The position numbers and the translations under genes are program-made. A stretch of DNA of 64,000 bases from Pseudomonas fluorescens. Its GTDB lineage: Bacteria > Pseudomonadota > Gammaproteobacteria > Pseudomonadales > Pseudomonadaceae. A model generated the notes under the pieces. That model searched no databases. It worked only from the letters and a program-made list of their open reading frames with translations, and had not been told where the DNA came from. The number at the start of each line of letters is the position of its first letter. The first letter of the stretch is position 1. Where the stretch lies: contig NZ_CP015225.1 of assembly GCF_001623525.1 (NCBI RefSeq), positions 5,778,501 to 5,842,500 of the forward strand, in the 5' to 3' direction. Below are positions 39,420 through 47,653 of this stretch, piece after piece.

Positions 39420-40169
39420 ATGAACAGCGAAGAACAAACCCTGATCGATGGACTGTTTTCACGGCTGCAACAGGCCGAAAAGGATTCAGCCCCGCGCGAC
39501 GCCCAGGCCGAGGCGCGGATCAAGGAACACCTGGCCAGCCAGCCAGCGGCGGGCTATTTCATGGCCCAGGCGATTCTGGTGCAGGAGGCCGCGATCAAGC
39601 GCCTTGATGAACAGAACAAGCAACTCACTCAGCAAACCGAGCAATTGCAGGCCGAGCTGCAACGGGCCCGTTCCCAGCCATCGGCGCCCAGCGGTGGCGG
39701 AGGCTTTCTGTCGAGCATTTTTGGTGGCAGTGCCCGGGACTCACGCCCGGCAAGCGCACCGACATCCAGTGGCGGAGGCTGGCGCGAACCGGCACAGCCG
39801 TCCTTCAATGCCCAGCCCCAACAAGGCTTCGGCGCGCCGCCCGGCAATTATGGCGCACCGCAGCAGCAGGCCCCGGCAGCGGGCAGCTTCCTGGGCGGCG
39901 CCCTGAAAACCGCGGCGGGCGTGGCCGGCGGCGTGATGCTGGCCCAAGGCATCAGCAGCCTGTTTCACAGTAACCAGCAACCGCAGGAAATCGTCGAGGT
40001 CATCAAGGAAGAACCGGTGCAACCGGTCAACGATACCGCAGGCAACGGTTGGGGCGATGACTCGCGCGTGGCTGACAACGACACCTACGGCAACGACCAG
40101 GGCGGGTTCAGCGACGCGGACTACAGTGACGATTCATCTTCCTTCGGCGACGACGACTCCTTCGTCTGA
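39420..40169 (+). CDS. DUF2076 family protein
   Basis: 249 residues. The N-terminal half is helical with a coiled-coil tendency (about 1-90; MNSEEQTLIDGLFSRLQQAE, then QEAAIKRLDEQNKQLTQQTEQLQAEL). A flexible Gly/Ser/Pro/Gln-rich linker follows (about 95-170), then a short hydrophobic GAALKTAAGVAGGVMLAQGISSLF-like segment (about 160-185) and an acidic Asp/Ser/Gly tail. This is the DUF2076 layout seen across proteobacteria; they are usually annotated as periplasmic ligand-binding sensors, but no signal peptide is visible. GAGG seven bases before ATG 39420. Confidence 0.85.
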   Translation: MNSEEQTLIDGLFSRLQQAEKDSAPRDAQAEARIKEHLASQPAAGYFMAQAILVQEAAIKRLDEQNKQLTQQTEQLQAELQRARSQPSAPSGGGGFLSSIFGGSARDSRPASAPTSSGGGWREPAQPSFNAQPQQGFGAPPGNYGAPQQQAPAAGSFLGGALKTAAGVAGGVMLAQGISSLFHSNQQPQEIVEVIKEEPVQPVNDTAGNGWGDDSRVADNDTYGNDQGGFSDADYSDDSSSFGDDDSFV

Positions 40170-40297
40170 CCTGCCATTCGTCCGGGGCGCACAGGCGCCT
40201 CGGGCCGATTATTCGCGGAACAATCCTTCGGGCTGGCATACTGGGCGACTTTTCGGCCCTGGTGGCCTGTGTGCGTGTGCATCCAAGAGGAAACGCG

Positions 40298-40777
40298 GTG
40301 AAAAAAATTGCAGTGTTCGCCGATGTCCAGAACCTCTATTACACCGTGCGCCAAGCCTACGGTTGCCATTTCAACTACGCCGCGCTGTGGGCTGATGTCA
40401 GCAAGCAGGGGCAGATCGTCGAGGCCTATGCCTACGCGATCGATCGCGGTGACAGCAAGCAGCAGCAATTCCAGCAGATCCTGCGCAACCTGGGCTTTGT
40501 CGTGAAGCTCAAGCCCTATATCCAGCGCAGCGACGGCTCGGCCAAGGGGGACTGGGACGTGGGCATCACGCTGGACATCATGGACGCCGCCGACCACGTC
40601 GACGAAGTGGTGCTGGCCTCCGGCGACGGCGATTTCGACATGTTGCTCGAACGCATCATCACCAAGCACGGCGTGCAGGCCGTGGCCTATGGCGTGCCGG
40701 GTCTGACCGCCAACTCGCTGATCCGCGCCGCCAGCCGCTACGTGCCGATCGAAGGCGCGTTGCTGCTCAAGAATTGA
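40298..40777 (+). CDS. NYN-domain protein (LabA/DUF88-like, putative RNase)
   Basis: 159 residues forming a single NYN (PIN-like) nuclease fold. The GTG start at 40298 follows AAGAGGAAA and gives VKKIAVFADVQNLYYTVRQAYG, the first acidic metal-ligand block. DWDVGITLDIMDAADHVDEVVLASGDGDFDMLLERI supplies two further blocks of aspartates (about residues 87-120), and GVQAVAYGVPGLTANSLIRAAS ends the fold. The upstream in-frame ATG-like codons lie in a region without family resemblance. Metal-dependent RNase activity is inferred from the retained acidic residues. Confidence 0.9.
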   Translation: MKKIAVFADVQNLYYTVRQAYGCHFNYAALWADVSKQGQIVEAYAYAIDRGDSKQQQFQQILRNLGFVVKLKPYIQRSDGSAKGDWDVGITLDIMDAADHVDEVVLASGDGDFDMLLERIITKHGVQAVAYGVPGLTANSLIRAASRYVPIEGALLLKN

Positions 40778-40798
40778 TTTTCACGGAGTTCAAAAGGT

Positions 40799-41410
40799 TT
40801 GGAACGCATCGCAGTCATCGACTTTGAAACCACCGGCATCACCCCGAGCAGCAGTTGCCGGGCCACTGAAATCGCGGTGGTGATGCTCGAGCAAGGCCGG
40901 ATCGTCGACCGCTACCAGAGCTTGATGAATGCCGGTGTGCGCGTCCCTGCGTTTATCGAGCAATTGACCGGCATCAGCAACGCCATGCTGCGCAGCGCCC
41001 CGTCGGCGGAAAAAGTGATGAACGAGGTCAACGAATTCGTTGGCGTCACGCCGCTGCTGGCCCACAACGCCGCGTTCGATCAGAAATTCTGGGACTTTGA
41101 ACTGGGACGGATCAAGCGCACCCGCCTGCAGAATTTTGCCTGCTCACTGTTGCTGGCCCGGCGCCTGATGCCGGCGGCGCCGAACCACAAGCTCGGCACG
41201 CTCAACGCGTTCGCCGGCCTGCCCCACACCGGTCAGGCTCACCGGGCCATGGCCGATGCCGAAATGGCCGCCAACCTCACCGCACACCTGGCTTCGGAAT
41301 TGCGGCAAAAGCATGGGCTGCGGGAGTTGTCCCATGATCTGCTGTGCAGTTTGCAGAAAGTGCCGGCGGCGAAGATCAATGAGCACCTCAAGCGGCATCG
41401 CGGGTTCTAA
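40799..41410 (+). CDS. DnaQ-like 3'-5' exonuclease
   Basis: 203-residue DEDDh exonuclease. ExoI motif IDFETTGITPSS lies at residues 6-17, ExoII in LLAHNAAFDQKFWDFEL, and ExoIII-epsilon in GQAHRAMADAEMAANLTAHL. Because the ExoI motif is so close to the N-terminus, the start must be the TTG at 40799; no ATG or GTG is available in frame upstream. GGAG (40785-40788) and AAAGG lie before it. It follows the NYN gene by 21 bases, so the two putative nucleases are likely co-transcribed. It may be a proofreading-like or RNA-trimming exonuclease. Confidence 0.9.
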   Translation: MERIAVIDFETTGITPSSSCRATEIAVVMLEQGRIVDRYQSLMNAGVRVPAFIEQLTGISNAMLRSAPSAEKVMNEVNEFVGVTPLLAHNAAFDQKFWDFELGRIKRTRLQNFACSLLLARRLMPAAPNHKLGTLNAFAGLPHTGQAHRAMADAEMAANLTAHLASELRQKHGLRELSHDLLCSLQKVPAAKINEHLKRHRGF

Positions 41411-41425
41411 ACACACCACAACCAA

Positions 41426-41450
41426 CTGTGGGAGCGGGCTTGCTCCACAG
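41426..41450. repeat. REP-like palindrome
   Basis: CTGTGGGAGCGGGCTTGCTC followed by CACAG: degenerate member of the GTGGGAGCGAGC class, immediately 3' of the exonuclease gene. Confidence 0.7.
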
Positions 41451-41457
41451 TTGATCG

Positions 41458-41558
41458 TTCCCACGCTCCGCGTGGGAATGCCTCAACGGACGCTCTGCGT
41501 TCGGCGCTTGATGGGGCGCGGAGCGTCCCGGGCTGCATTCCCACGCAGAGCGTGGGAA
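41458..41558. repeat. Inverted-repeat element of a different REP class
   Basis: Outer arms TTCCCACGCTCCGCGTGGGA and complement (one mismatch in 24), themselves palindromic, with nested arms around GGACGCTCTGCG and CGCGGAGCGTCC. The core differs from all other REPs in the window. It lies between the exonuclease gene and a convergent Lrp-family gene. Confidence 0.85.
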
Positions 41559-41579
41559 TGATCTGGTCAAGGTTGACGG

Positions 41580-42032
41580 TTATTTCCCATTGCCTTCCAA
41601 CTGCCCCAACGGCACACGCTTTTCAATGGCGCTGGACAGCACGATCGAAGTCTTGCTGAAGCCGAACTTGGCGATGCGGTTGATCAGTTCTTCCAGTTCC
41701 GGCATCGAGCCCACCGCCGCTTGCATGATCACGCACGGGTCGCCTGTCACCCGATGGCACTCGGTCAGTTGCGGGATTTTGCACAGTTCGTCGTAGGTCT
41801 TCTGGTTGCCGTGCTGGTTCATCCGCAATTCGATCACGCACTGCACCGGCAGGCCGATCTTCGCCATGTCGACTTTGGCTTGATAACCGGTGATGACGCC
41901 GCTGGCTTCCAGTTTGCTGACCCGCTCGGCCACGGCCGGGGCTGACAGGTTCACTTTACGGGCCAGTTCGGCGTAGGACGCACGACCGTTTTCCAGCAGG
42001 GCGGCGAGCAGCATGCGGTCGTATTTATCCAT
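41580..42032 (-). CDS. Lrp/AsnC-family transcriptional regulator
   Basis: 150 residues: winged HTH (about 1-55; MDKYDRMLLAALLENGRASYAELARKVNLSAPAVAERVSKLEASG), then the ligand-binding domain with VIELRMNQHGNQKTYDELCKIPQLTECHRVTGDPCVIMQAAV (about 75-115). It is divergent from an EamA-type exporter across 161 bases, the classic arrangement in which such a regulator controls amino-acid or metabolite export. Only about 35% similar by eye to the Lrp protein at 18904, so it is not a recent duplicate. Confidence 0.92.
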   Translation of the reverse strand: MDKYDRMLLAALLENGRASYAELARKVNLSAPAVAERVSKLEASGVITGYQAKVDMAKIGLPVQCVIELRMNQHGNQKTYDELCKIPQLTECHRVTGDPCVIMQAAVGSMPELEELINRIAKFGFSKTSIVLSSAIEKRVPLGQLEGNGK

Positions 42033-42193
42033 GTATTGGCTTCCAAGTGACGTGACTTTCGAAAGCGCGGTTTATAGCGCCAATCTCCATGTTTTGAAAA
42101 GTGTATGGGTGGGATAAACAGGTTTTGTAACTTATTTTCCGTCTGTCGCCTTTCTAGAATAGCGACTCTCATTGTCCTGACTTCGAGCTGAAC

Positions 42194-43096
42194 ATGCCTG
42201 GCCCACGCCGTTTTCCCTTGCCATTGATTGCTGCCTTTTTTGCCTTGTACGTCATCTGGGGTTCGACCTACCTGGTGATTCGCATCGGTGTGGAGCATTG
42301 GCCGCCGCTGTTGCTGGCCGGGATTCGTTTTGTGCTGGCCGGTTCGCTGATGTACGGCTTCCTGCGCTGGCGCGGGGCACCGGCGCCGACCTGGGCGCAA
42401 TGGAAGGCCGGGGCGATCATCGGCGTGCTGTTGCTCAGTTTCGGTAACGGCGCGGTCAGTGTGGCCGAGCACACGGGCGTGGCGTCCGGGGTGGCGGCGT
42501 TGGCCGTGGCGACGGTGCCTTTGTTTACCTTGCTCTGCGGATATTTCTGGGGCGCGCGTAACACGCGTCTGGAATGGGCGGGCATTGTACTGGGGTTGAT
42601 TGGCATCGCGATGCTCAACCTGGGCTCCAATCTGCAGTCCAGCCCGTTGGGTGCGACCTTGCTGGTATTCGCGGCGGCCTCCTGGGCCTTCGGTTCGGTG
42701 CTGAGCAAACACTTGCCGTTGCCGGCAGGGGCGATGGCCAGTGCCGTGGAAATGCTGATAGGCGGTGTGGTGTTGTTGATCGGCAGTGTGGCCAGCGGCG
42801 AGCACCTGGACAGCATGCCGCCGCTGGAAGGTTGGTTTGCCTTGGCTTACCTGACTTGCTTCGGCTCGATCGTTGCCTTCAATGCCTACATGTACCTGCT
42901 CAAGCATGTGCGCCCGGCGGCGGCCACCAGTTATGCCTACGTCAACCCAGCCGTGGCGGTGTTGCTGGGGATCGTGTTCGCGGGTGAAACCATTGGCGCT
43001 GAAGAAAGTGTGGCGATGTTGGTGATCATCAGTGCCGTGGTGTTGATCGGTTTGCCGCAGTGGCGCAAACCCAAGCCTGCGCCGGCCGCTTCCTGA
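42194..43096 (+). CDS. DMT-superfamily exporter (EamA/YedA-like)
   Basis: 300 residues with ten membrane helices in two EamA repeats (about 10-140 and 150-285). Landmarks: FFALYVIWGSTYLVIRIGVEHWPPLLLAGIRF at the N-terminus, VAALAVATVPLFTLLCGYFWG in repeat 1 and TSYAYVNPAVAVLLGIVFAGE in repeat 2, as in YedA-type metabolite exporters. Divergent from the Lrp-family gene, which probably regulates it. The ATG at 42194 gives a complete first helix. Confidence 0.9.
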   Translation: MPGPRRFPLPLIAAFFALYVIWGSTYLVIRIGVEHWPPLLLAGIRFVLAGSLMYGFLRWRGAPAPTWAQWKAGAIIGVLLLSFGNGAVSVAEHTGVASGVAALAVATVPLFTLLCGYFWGARNTRLEWAGIVLGLIGIAMLNLGSNLQSSPLGATLLVFAAASWAFGSVLSKHLPLPAGAMASAVEMLIGGVVLLIGSVASGEHLDSMPPLEGWFALAYLTCFGSIVAFNAYMYLLKHVRPAAATSYAYVNPAVAVLLGIVFAGETIGAEESVAMLVIISAVVLIGLPQWRKPKPAPAAS

Positions 43097-43154
43097 TTTA
43101 GGGTAAACTGCCGCGCATTGCACACCATGCGCTGATTTTTCCTACGGTACTTCC

Positions 43155-44492
43155 ATGACTTTCGCCACTCTTGGCCTGATCGAACCCTTGCTGCGCGCCC
43201 TCGAGACGCTCGGTTACCAGACCCCGACCCCAGTGCAGGCCCAAGCCATGCCGGCGGTGCTGGCCGGTCGCGACCTGATGGCCGCGGCCCAGACAGGCAC
43301 CGGCAAGACCGCCGGTTTCGCCGTGCCGCTGCTGCAGTTGCTGACCACCGAAGGGCCGAAGGTCGCGGCCAACTCGGTGCGAGCGCTGATCCTGGTGCCG
43401 ACCCGTGAGCTGGCCGAGCAGGTCCATGAAAGCGTGCGTCAGTACGCGCAAAACCTGCCGCTGAGCACCTACGCCGTGTACGGTGGTGTCAGCATCAACC
43501 CGCAGATGATGAAGTTGCGCAAAGGCGTCGACCTGCTGGTCGCCACACCAGGGCGCCTGCTCGACCTGTTCCGCCAGAATGCGCTGAAGTTCAACCAGTT
43601 GCAGACCCTGGTGCTGGACGAAGCCGACCGCATGCTCGATCTGGGCTTCTCCGAGGAGCTGGCGAATATCTACAAGGCCCTGCCGAAGAAGCGCCAGACG
43701 CTGCTGTTCTCGGCGACCTTTTCCGACGCGATCCGCCTGCTGGCCGGGCAGATGCTCAACGATCCGCTGAGCATTGAAGTGAGCCCGCGCAACGTCGCCG
43801 CCAACACCGTCAAGCAATGGGTGGTGACGGTGGACAAGAAGCGCAAGCCGGAATTGTTCGTGCACTTGATGCGCAAGCACAAGTGGAAGCAGGTGCTGGT
43901 TTTTGCCAAGACCCGCAACGGCGTCGATGCGCTGGTGGAAAAACTCCAGGGCCTGGGCGTCAACGCCGACGGCATCCACGGTGACAAACCCCAGGCCACC
44001 CGCCAGCGCGCACTGGACCGCTTCAAGGCCGGCGAAGTGCAGATCCTGGTGGCGACCGACGTCGCTGCCCGTGGTTTGGACATCGAGGATTTGCCGTTGG
44101 TGGTGAACTTCGACCTGCCGATCGTGGCCGAGGACTACATCCACCGTATCGGCCGTACCGGCCGGGCGGGCGCTACAGGGCAGGCAATCTCCCTGGTCTG
44201 CGCCGATGAAGTGAATTTGCTGTCAGCCATCGAGATGTTGACCCGTCAGACGTTGCCTCGCCAGATGGAACAAGACTTCGAGCCTGAGCACCGTGTGCCC
44301 GACACCGATGCCAGCGGCCAGGTGATCAAGAAACCGAAAAAGCCGAAGAAACCGAAAACCTCCGGTGGCGGCGGCAAGCGCAACCTGGGCAAGTGGGTGG
44401 ACAGCGGCGACTCCTCGCCTGTGGAGCCTTCGGTCAAGCCGGTGCGCAAAGTACCGGTGTTCAATACCGGGCCGCGTAAGCGTAAGCCTTGA
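43155..44492 (+). CDS. rhlE: DEAD-box RNA helicase, RhlE family
   Basis: 445 residues. Q motif FATLGLIEPLLRALETLGYQTPTPVQ, motif I AAQTGTGKTAGF, Ia PTRELAEQ, II VLDEADRMLDLGF, III SATFSD, V ATDVAARGLDI and VI HRIGRTGRAG are all intact. A C-terminal basic tail (about 385-445; KKPKKPKKPKTSGGGGKRN) is typical of RhlE proteins and helps RNA binding. It probably acts in ribosome assembly or RNA decay. The ATG at 43155 follows the EamA gene by 58 bases. Confidence 0.94.
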   Translation: MTFATLGLIEPLLRALETLGYQTPTPVQAQAMPAVLAGRDLMAAAQTGTGKTAGFAVPLLQLLTTEGPKVAANSVRALILVPTRELAEQVHESVRQYAQNLPLSTYAVYGGVSINPQMMKLRKGVDLLVATPGRLLDLFRQNALKFNQLQTLVLDEADRMLDLGFSEELANIYKALPKKRQTLLFSATFSDAIRLLAGQMLNDPLSIEVSPRNVAANTVKQWVVTVDKKRKPELFVHLMRKHKWKQVLVFAKTRNGVDALVEKLQGLGVNADGIHGDKPQATRQRALDRFKAGEVQILVATDVAARGLDIEDLPLVVNFDLPIVAEDYIHRIGRTGRAGATGQAISLVCADEVNLLSAIEMLTRQTLPRQMEQDFEPEHRVPDTDASGQVIKKPKKPKKPKTSGGGGKRNLGKWVDSGDSSPVEPSVKPVRKVPVFNTGPRKRKP

Positions 44493-44495
44493 AGG

Positions 44496-44570
44496 CAGCT
44501 GCAAGCTTCGAGCTTCAAGCGGCAAGTTGTGTACCGCCTTTAGCTTGCAGCTTGCAGCTTATAACTTGCC
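44496..44570. repeat. AGCTTGCAGCT-type inverted repeat at convergent gene ends
   Basis: CAGCTGCAAGCTTCGAGCTT and later AGCTTGCAGCTTGCAGCTT face each other, with an inner GGCAAGT/ACTTGCC pair. The element spans the 66 bases between rhlE and the convergent flavoprotein gene and reaches into the latter's last codons. It could act as a two-way terminator. Confidence 0.65.
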
Positions 44571-45806
44571 GCTGTTTCGCAGAAACTCCTTCATCCCCAA
44601 CCCCGCCGCCCGGCCACTGGCAAAGCACGCCGTGAGCAGGTAGCCGCCGGTGGGCGCTTCCCAGTCGAGCATTTCCCCGGCGCAGAACACGCCGGGTATC
44701 TGCTTGAGCATCAGGCGTTCGTCCAGGGCTTCGAATGTCACGCCACCGGCGCTGCTGATGGCTTCATCCAACGGGCGGGTTTTCACCAAGGACAATGGCA
44801 AGGCCTTGATCGCCTGGGCCAGCCGCGCCGGCTCAGCAAAGCAATCAGCTGGCGTGAGTTCGCGCAATAGCGCAGCCTTGACCCCGTCGATCCCCAACTG
44901 GCTGTGCAAGTGCTTGGCCATCGAGCGCGAGCCGCGAGGCTTGCTCAGGGCTTGCTGGATTTTATCCACAGGTCGGCCTGGCAGCAGATCCAGATGAATG
45001 GTCGCGCTGCCGTGTTGGTTAATGGCTTCGCGAATCGCTGCCGACAGGGCGTAGATCAGGCTGCCTTCGATGCCGGTGGCGGTGATCACGCATTCGCCGA
45101 GGCGCGGTACATCGTCGTTCAGGCCGATGGCGATGTTTTTCAGCGGGGCGCCAGCGAATTTGCTGACCATCAGATCGCTCCAGGCCTGCACTTCGAATCC
45201 GCAATTGCTCGGTTGCAAAGGCGCAAGGACTACACCGCGCTGTTCCAATGGCAACATCCAGGCGCCATCGGAGCCCAGCCGTGACCAACTGCCGCCGCCC
45301 AGCGCCAGCAACGTCGCGTCGGGTTGCAGGGTTTTTTCGCCCTCTGGCGCTGCGATCCTCAGGCTGCCGTCGGGGTGCCAGCCAAGCCAGCGATGGCGCG
45401 TGTGAATCGTCACGCCGGCATCGCGCAGGCGCTTGAGCCAGGCGCGCAGCAGCGGGGCTGCTTTCATGTCGGTAGGAAATACCCGTCCGGAGCTGCCGAC
45501 GAAGGTGTCGATGCCCAGCCCGTGAATCCATGTGCACAACTCATCCGCGCCGAAGGCCCGCAGCAAGGGGGCGAGGTTCGGCGCGCGTTCGGCGTAACGG
45601 GACAGAAAGGCCGGAAAAGCTTCCGAGTGGGTGATGTTCATACCGCCGACACCGGCCAGCAGAAACTTCCTGCCTACAGATGGCATCCCGTCGTACAGGT
45701 CGACCTGGATCCCGGCCTGGCTCAACACCTCGGCCGCCATCAGGCCGGCGGGGCCGCCGCCGATGATGGTGACGTTTGGGGTGGAGGGCTTGGCGGCTTG
45801 GGTCAT
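44559..45806 (-). CDS. HI0933-like flavoprotein (TIGR03862-type NAD(P)/FAD oxidoreductase)
   Basis: 415 residues. N-terminal FAD Rossmann motif VTIIGGGPAGLMAAEVLSQAGIQVDLYD (about 13-40), then SVGRKFLLAGVGGMNITHSE, a hallmark of the HI0933/YhiN family. LLALGGGSWSRLGSDGAW is the second glycine-rich strand, and PGVFCAGEMLDWEAPTGGYLLTACFASGRAAG closes the FAD domain. Start at 45806; upstream in-frame codons are unlikely. The substrate is unknown for the family. Its stop lies inside an inverted repeat shared with the convergent rhlE. Confidence 0.9.
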   Translation of the reverse strand: MTQAAKPSTPNVTIIGGGPAGLMAAEVLSQAGIQVDLYDGMPSVGRKFLLAGVGGMNITHSEAFPAFLSRYAERAPNLAPLLRAFGADELCTWIHGLGIDTFVGSSGRVFPTDMKAAPLLRAWLKRLRDAGVTIHTRHRWLGWHPDGSLRIAAPEGEKTLQPDATLLALGGGSWSRLGSDGAWMLPLEQRGVVLAPLQPSNCGFEVQAWSDLMVSKFAGAPLKNIAIGLNDDVPRLGECVITATGIEGSLIYALSAAIREAINQHGSATIHLDLLPGRPVDKIQQALSKPRGSRSMAKHLHSQLGIDGVKAALLRELTPADCFAEPARLAQAIKALPLSLVKTRPLDEAISSAGGVTFEALDERLMLKQIPGVFCAGEMLDWEAPTGGYLLTACFASGRAAGLGMKEFLRNSGKL

Positions 45807-45985
45807 GGCAAATTGTGGGGCTGTGGAATAAGCGGCGCATTCTATCAGCACAAACTCCTGTGGGAGCGGTGTTGATCAAAAAATAGCCAAGCGTTCGCAC
45901 GCTATAAGCGACATAGCCTGTAGGCCATTTCACTCAGGTTATCCACAGGCCGCTCCACAGGCATTGTGGGTAACGCGCCCAGACT

Positions 45986-46906
45986 TCAATGACAACCTGA
46001 TGACGCCCAGACCTTTTGTGCGCTGTGGTGCAGGATCCCGTGGCGGCGGGCCAGGGCCTGGCGGTCCTTGCTGTAGCCGCCGCCGATCACGCCGACCACC
46101 GGGATGTCGCGCCCCAGGCAATGGCGCATGACGCTTTCATCCCGGGCGGCGAGGCCTGCATCGGTCAGCTTCAGATAACCGAGGGCGTCGTCCTTGTGCA
46201 CATCGACACCGGCGTCGTACAGCACCAGGTCGGGCTGGTAGAGCGGCAGCAGGTAGTTGAGCGCATCGTCCACCACGTTCAGATAAGCGCCATCTTCCAT
46301 GCCCATCGGCAGGGGAATGTCCCAATCGCTTTGGGCCTTGCGTGCAGGAAAATTCTTTTCGCAGTGCAGGGATACTGTCACGGCGTCCGGGGTGTCATGG
46401 AGTATTCGGGCGGTACCGTCGCCCTGATGCACATCGCAGTCGAAAATAAGCACCCGCGAAACTCGGCCGCTGGCCAGGAAATACCGGCTGATCACCGCCA
46501 GGTCATTGAAAATGCAAAAACCGGCCGGGTGGTCGTAATGGGCGTGATGGGTGCCGCCGGCCAAATGACAGGCCAGCCCGTGCTCAAGGGCCTGCTCGGC
46601 CGCCAGGAGTGAGCCGCCCACGGCGCGAACCGTTCGGCGGGCCAGGGCTTCGCTCCAGGGCAGGCCGAGTCGCCGTTGGTCTTCACGAGACAACTCGCCG
46701 CCCATGTAGCGTTCGATATAAGCGCGGTCGTGGGCCAGGGCGAGGATGTCCGGGGGACATAGCGACGGGCGCAGCAGATCCGCATCGCGGGTCAGGCCGC
46801 TGTCCACCAGGTGATCGCGCAACAGGCGAAACTTGTCCATGGGGAAGCGATGGTCCGGCGGGAACTCGGGGCTGTAGTCTTCGTGATAGATCAGCGGCAG
46901 TGGCAT
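45986..46906 (-). CDS. Histone-deacetylase-like amidohydrolase
   Basis: 306 residues of the class II-type bacterial HDAC superfamily, zinc enzymes acting on acetyl-lysine or acetylated amines. Catalytic and zinc blocks are intact: AGGTHHAHYDHPAGFCIFNDLAV (His-His dyad), IFDCDVHQGDGTARIL (Asp and His zinc ligands), LYDAGVDVHKDDALG (Asp ligand) and GVIGGGYSKD (transition-state region). The ATG at 46906 gives MPLPLIYHEDYSPEFPPDHRFPM, typical for the family; the long upstream frame covers the divergent acetyltransferase gene and is spurious. The pairing with an acetyltransferase next door is notable, but no functional link is shown. Confidence 0.92.
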   Translation of the reverse strand: MPLPLIYHEDYSPEFPPDHRFPMDKFRLLRDHLVDSGLTRDADLLRPSLCPPDILALAHDRAYIERYMGGELSREDQRRLGLPWSEALARRTVRAVGGSLLAAEQALEHGLACHLAGGTHHAHYDHPAGFCIFNDLAVISRYFLASGRVSRVLIFDCDVHQGDGTARILHDTPDAVTVSLHCEKNFPARKAQSDWDIPLPMGMEDGAYLNVVDDALNYLLPLYQPDLVLYDAGVDVHKDDALGYLKLTDAGLAARDESVMRHCLGRDIPVVGVIGGGYSKDRQALARRHGILHHSAQKVWASSGCH

Positions 46907-46979
46907 GGTGTTTTCAGCGGTGATTGAGTGACGGATCCTACCAGCGATGTAGACTCTGGGGCATGGAAGGGGAGTGAAA

Positions 46980-47549
46980 ATGGAGCCAATACTGGAACTG
47001 GAAAGCGCACGGCTGCTGTTGCGGCAGTGGCGCGATGATGATTTGCCGGAATTTGCCGCCATGTGCGCCGACCCGCAGGTGATGCGGTATTTCCCGGCGC
47101 GCCTGAGCCGCCTGGAAAGCGCCGCCCTGATTGGCCGCGTGCGAGGGCATTTCGCCGAGCATGGTTTTGGTTTGTGGGCCCTGGAGCGCAAGGACACTGG
47201 CGCTTTCATTGGCTTCACCGGGCTGGGTGTGGTCGGGTTCGATGCGCCTTTCACACCGGCCATCGAAATTGGCTGGCGCCTGGCCCGGGAGCACTGGGGC
47301 CTGGGGTATGCCAGCGAAGCGGCCTGGACCGCCCTGCGTTGTGCCTTCGACCAGTTGAAGCTGGACGAAGTGGTGGCGTTCACCGCCGTGGATAACTTGC
47401 CGTCGCAAAAGGTCATGCAGGCCATCGGCATGCAGCATGATCCGGCTGACGATTTCGAACACCCGACACTCGCGGTCGGGCATCCATTGCGTCACCATGT
47501 GCTCTATCGCATCAATCGTGAGCAGTGGCTACAGACCCTGCACGGTTAG
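46980..47549 (+). CDS. GNAT-family N-acetyltransferase (RimJ/RimL-like)
   Basis: 189 residues: LESARLLLRQWRDDDLPEFAAMCADPQVMRYFP is the RimJ/RimL-type N-terminal pattern. IGFTGLGVVGFDAPFTPAIEIGWRLAREHWGLGYASEAAWTALRCAF contains the acetyl-CoA pyrophosphate loop, and FTAVDNLPSQKVMQAIGMQ the C-terminal motif. Substrate unknown. ATG 46980 has GGGGAG six bases upstream; a GTG two codons earlier is possible. It is divergent from the deacetylase-like gene across 73 bases. Confidence 0.9.
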   Translation: MEPILELESARLLLRQWRDDDLPEFAAMCADPQVMRYFPARLSRLESAALIGRVRGHFAEHGFGLWALERKDTGAFIGFTGLGVVGFDAPFTPAIEIGWRLAREHWGLGYASEAAWTALRCAFDQLKLDEVVAFTAVDNLPSQKVMQAIGMQHDPADDFEHPTLAVGHPLRHHVLYRINREQWLQTLHG

Positions 47550-47653
47550 CCGACACGGACGTTTACAATGCCCGCCAAAATGGCCCGGGCCACTATCGAT
47601 CCGCCGCCGCAGCATAGACTGCGCGGTTTTTGCGCTGTGTGAGGAAAGTCTGA

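Noticed and set aside
45858-45872. CTGTGGGAGCGG half-REP before the flavoprotein gene.
   Set aside because: Only one arm is present and no hairpin can form, so it is a relic at most and not listed as a feature.
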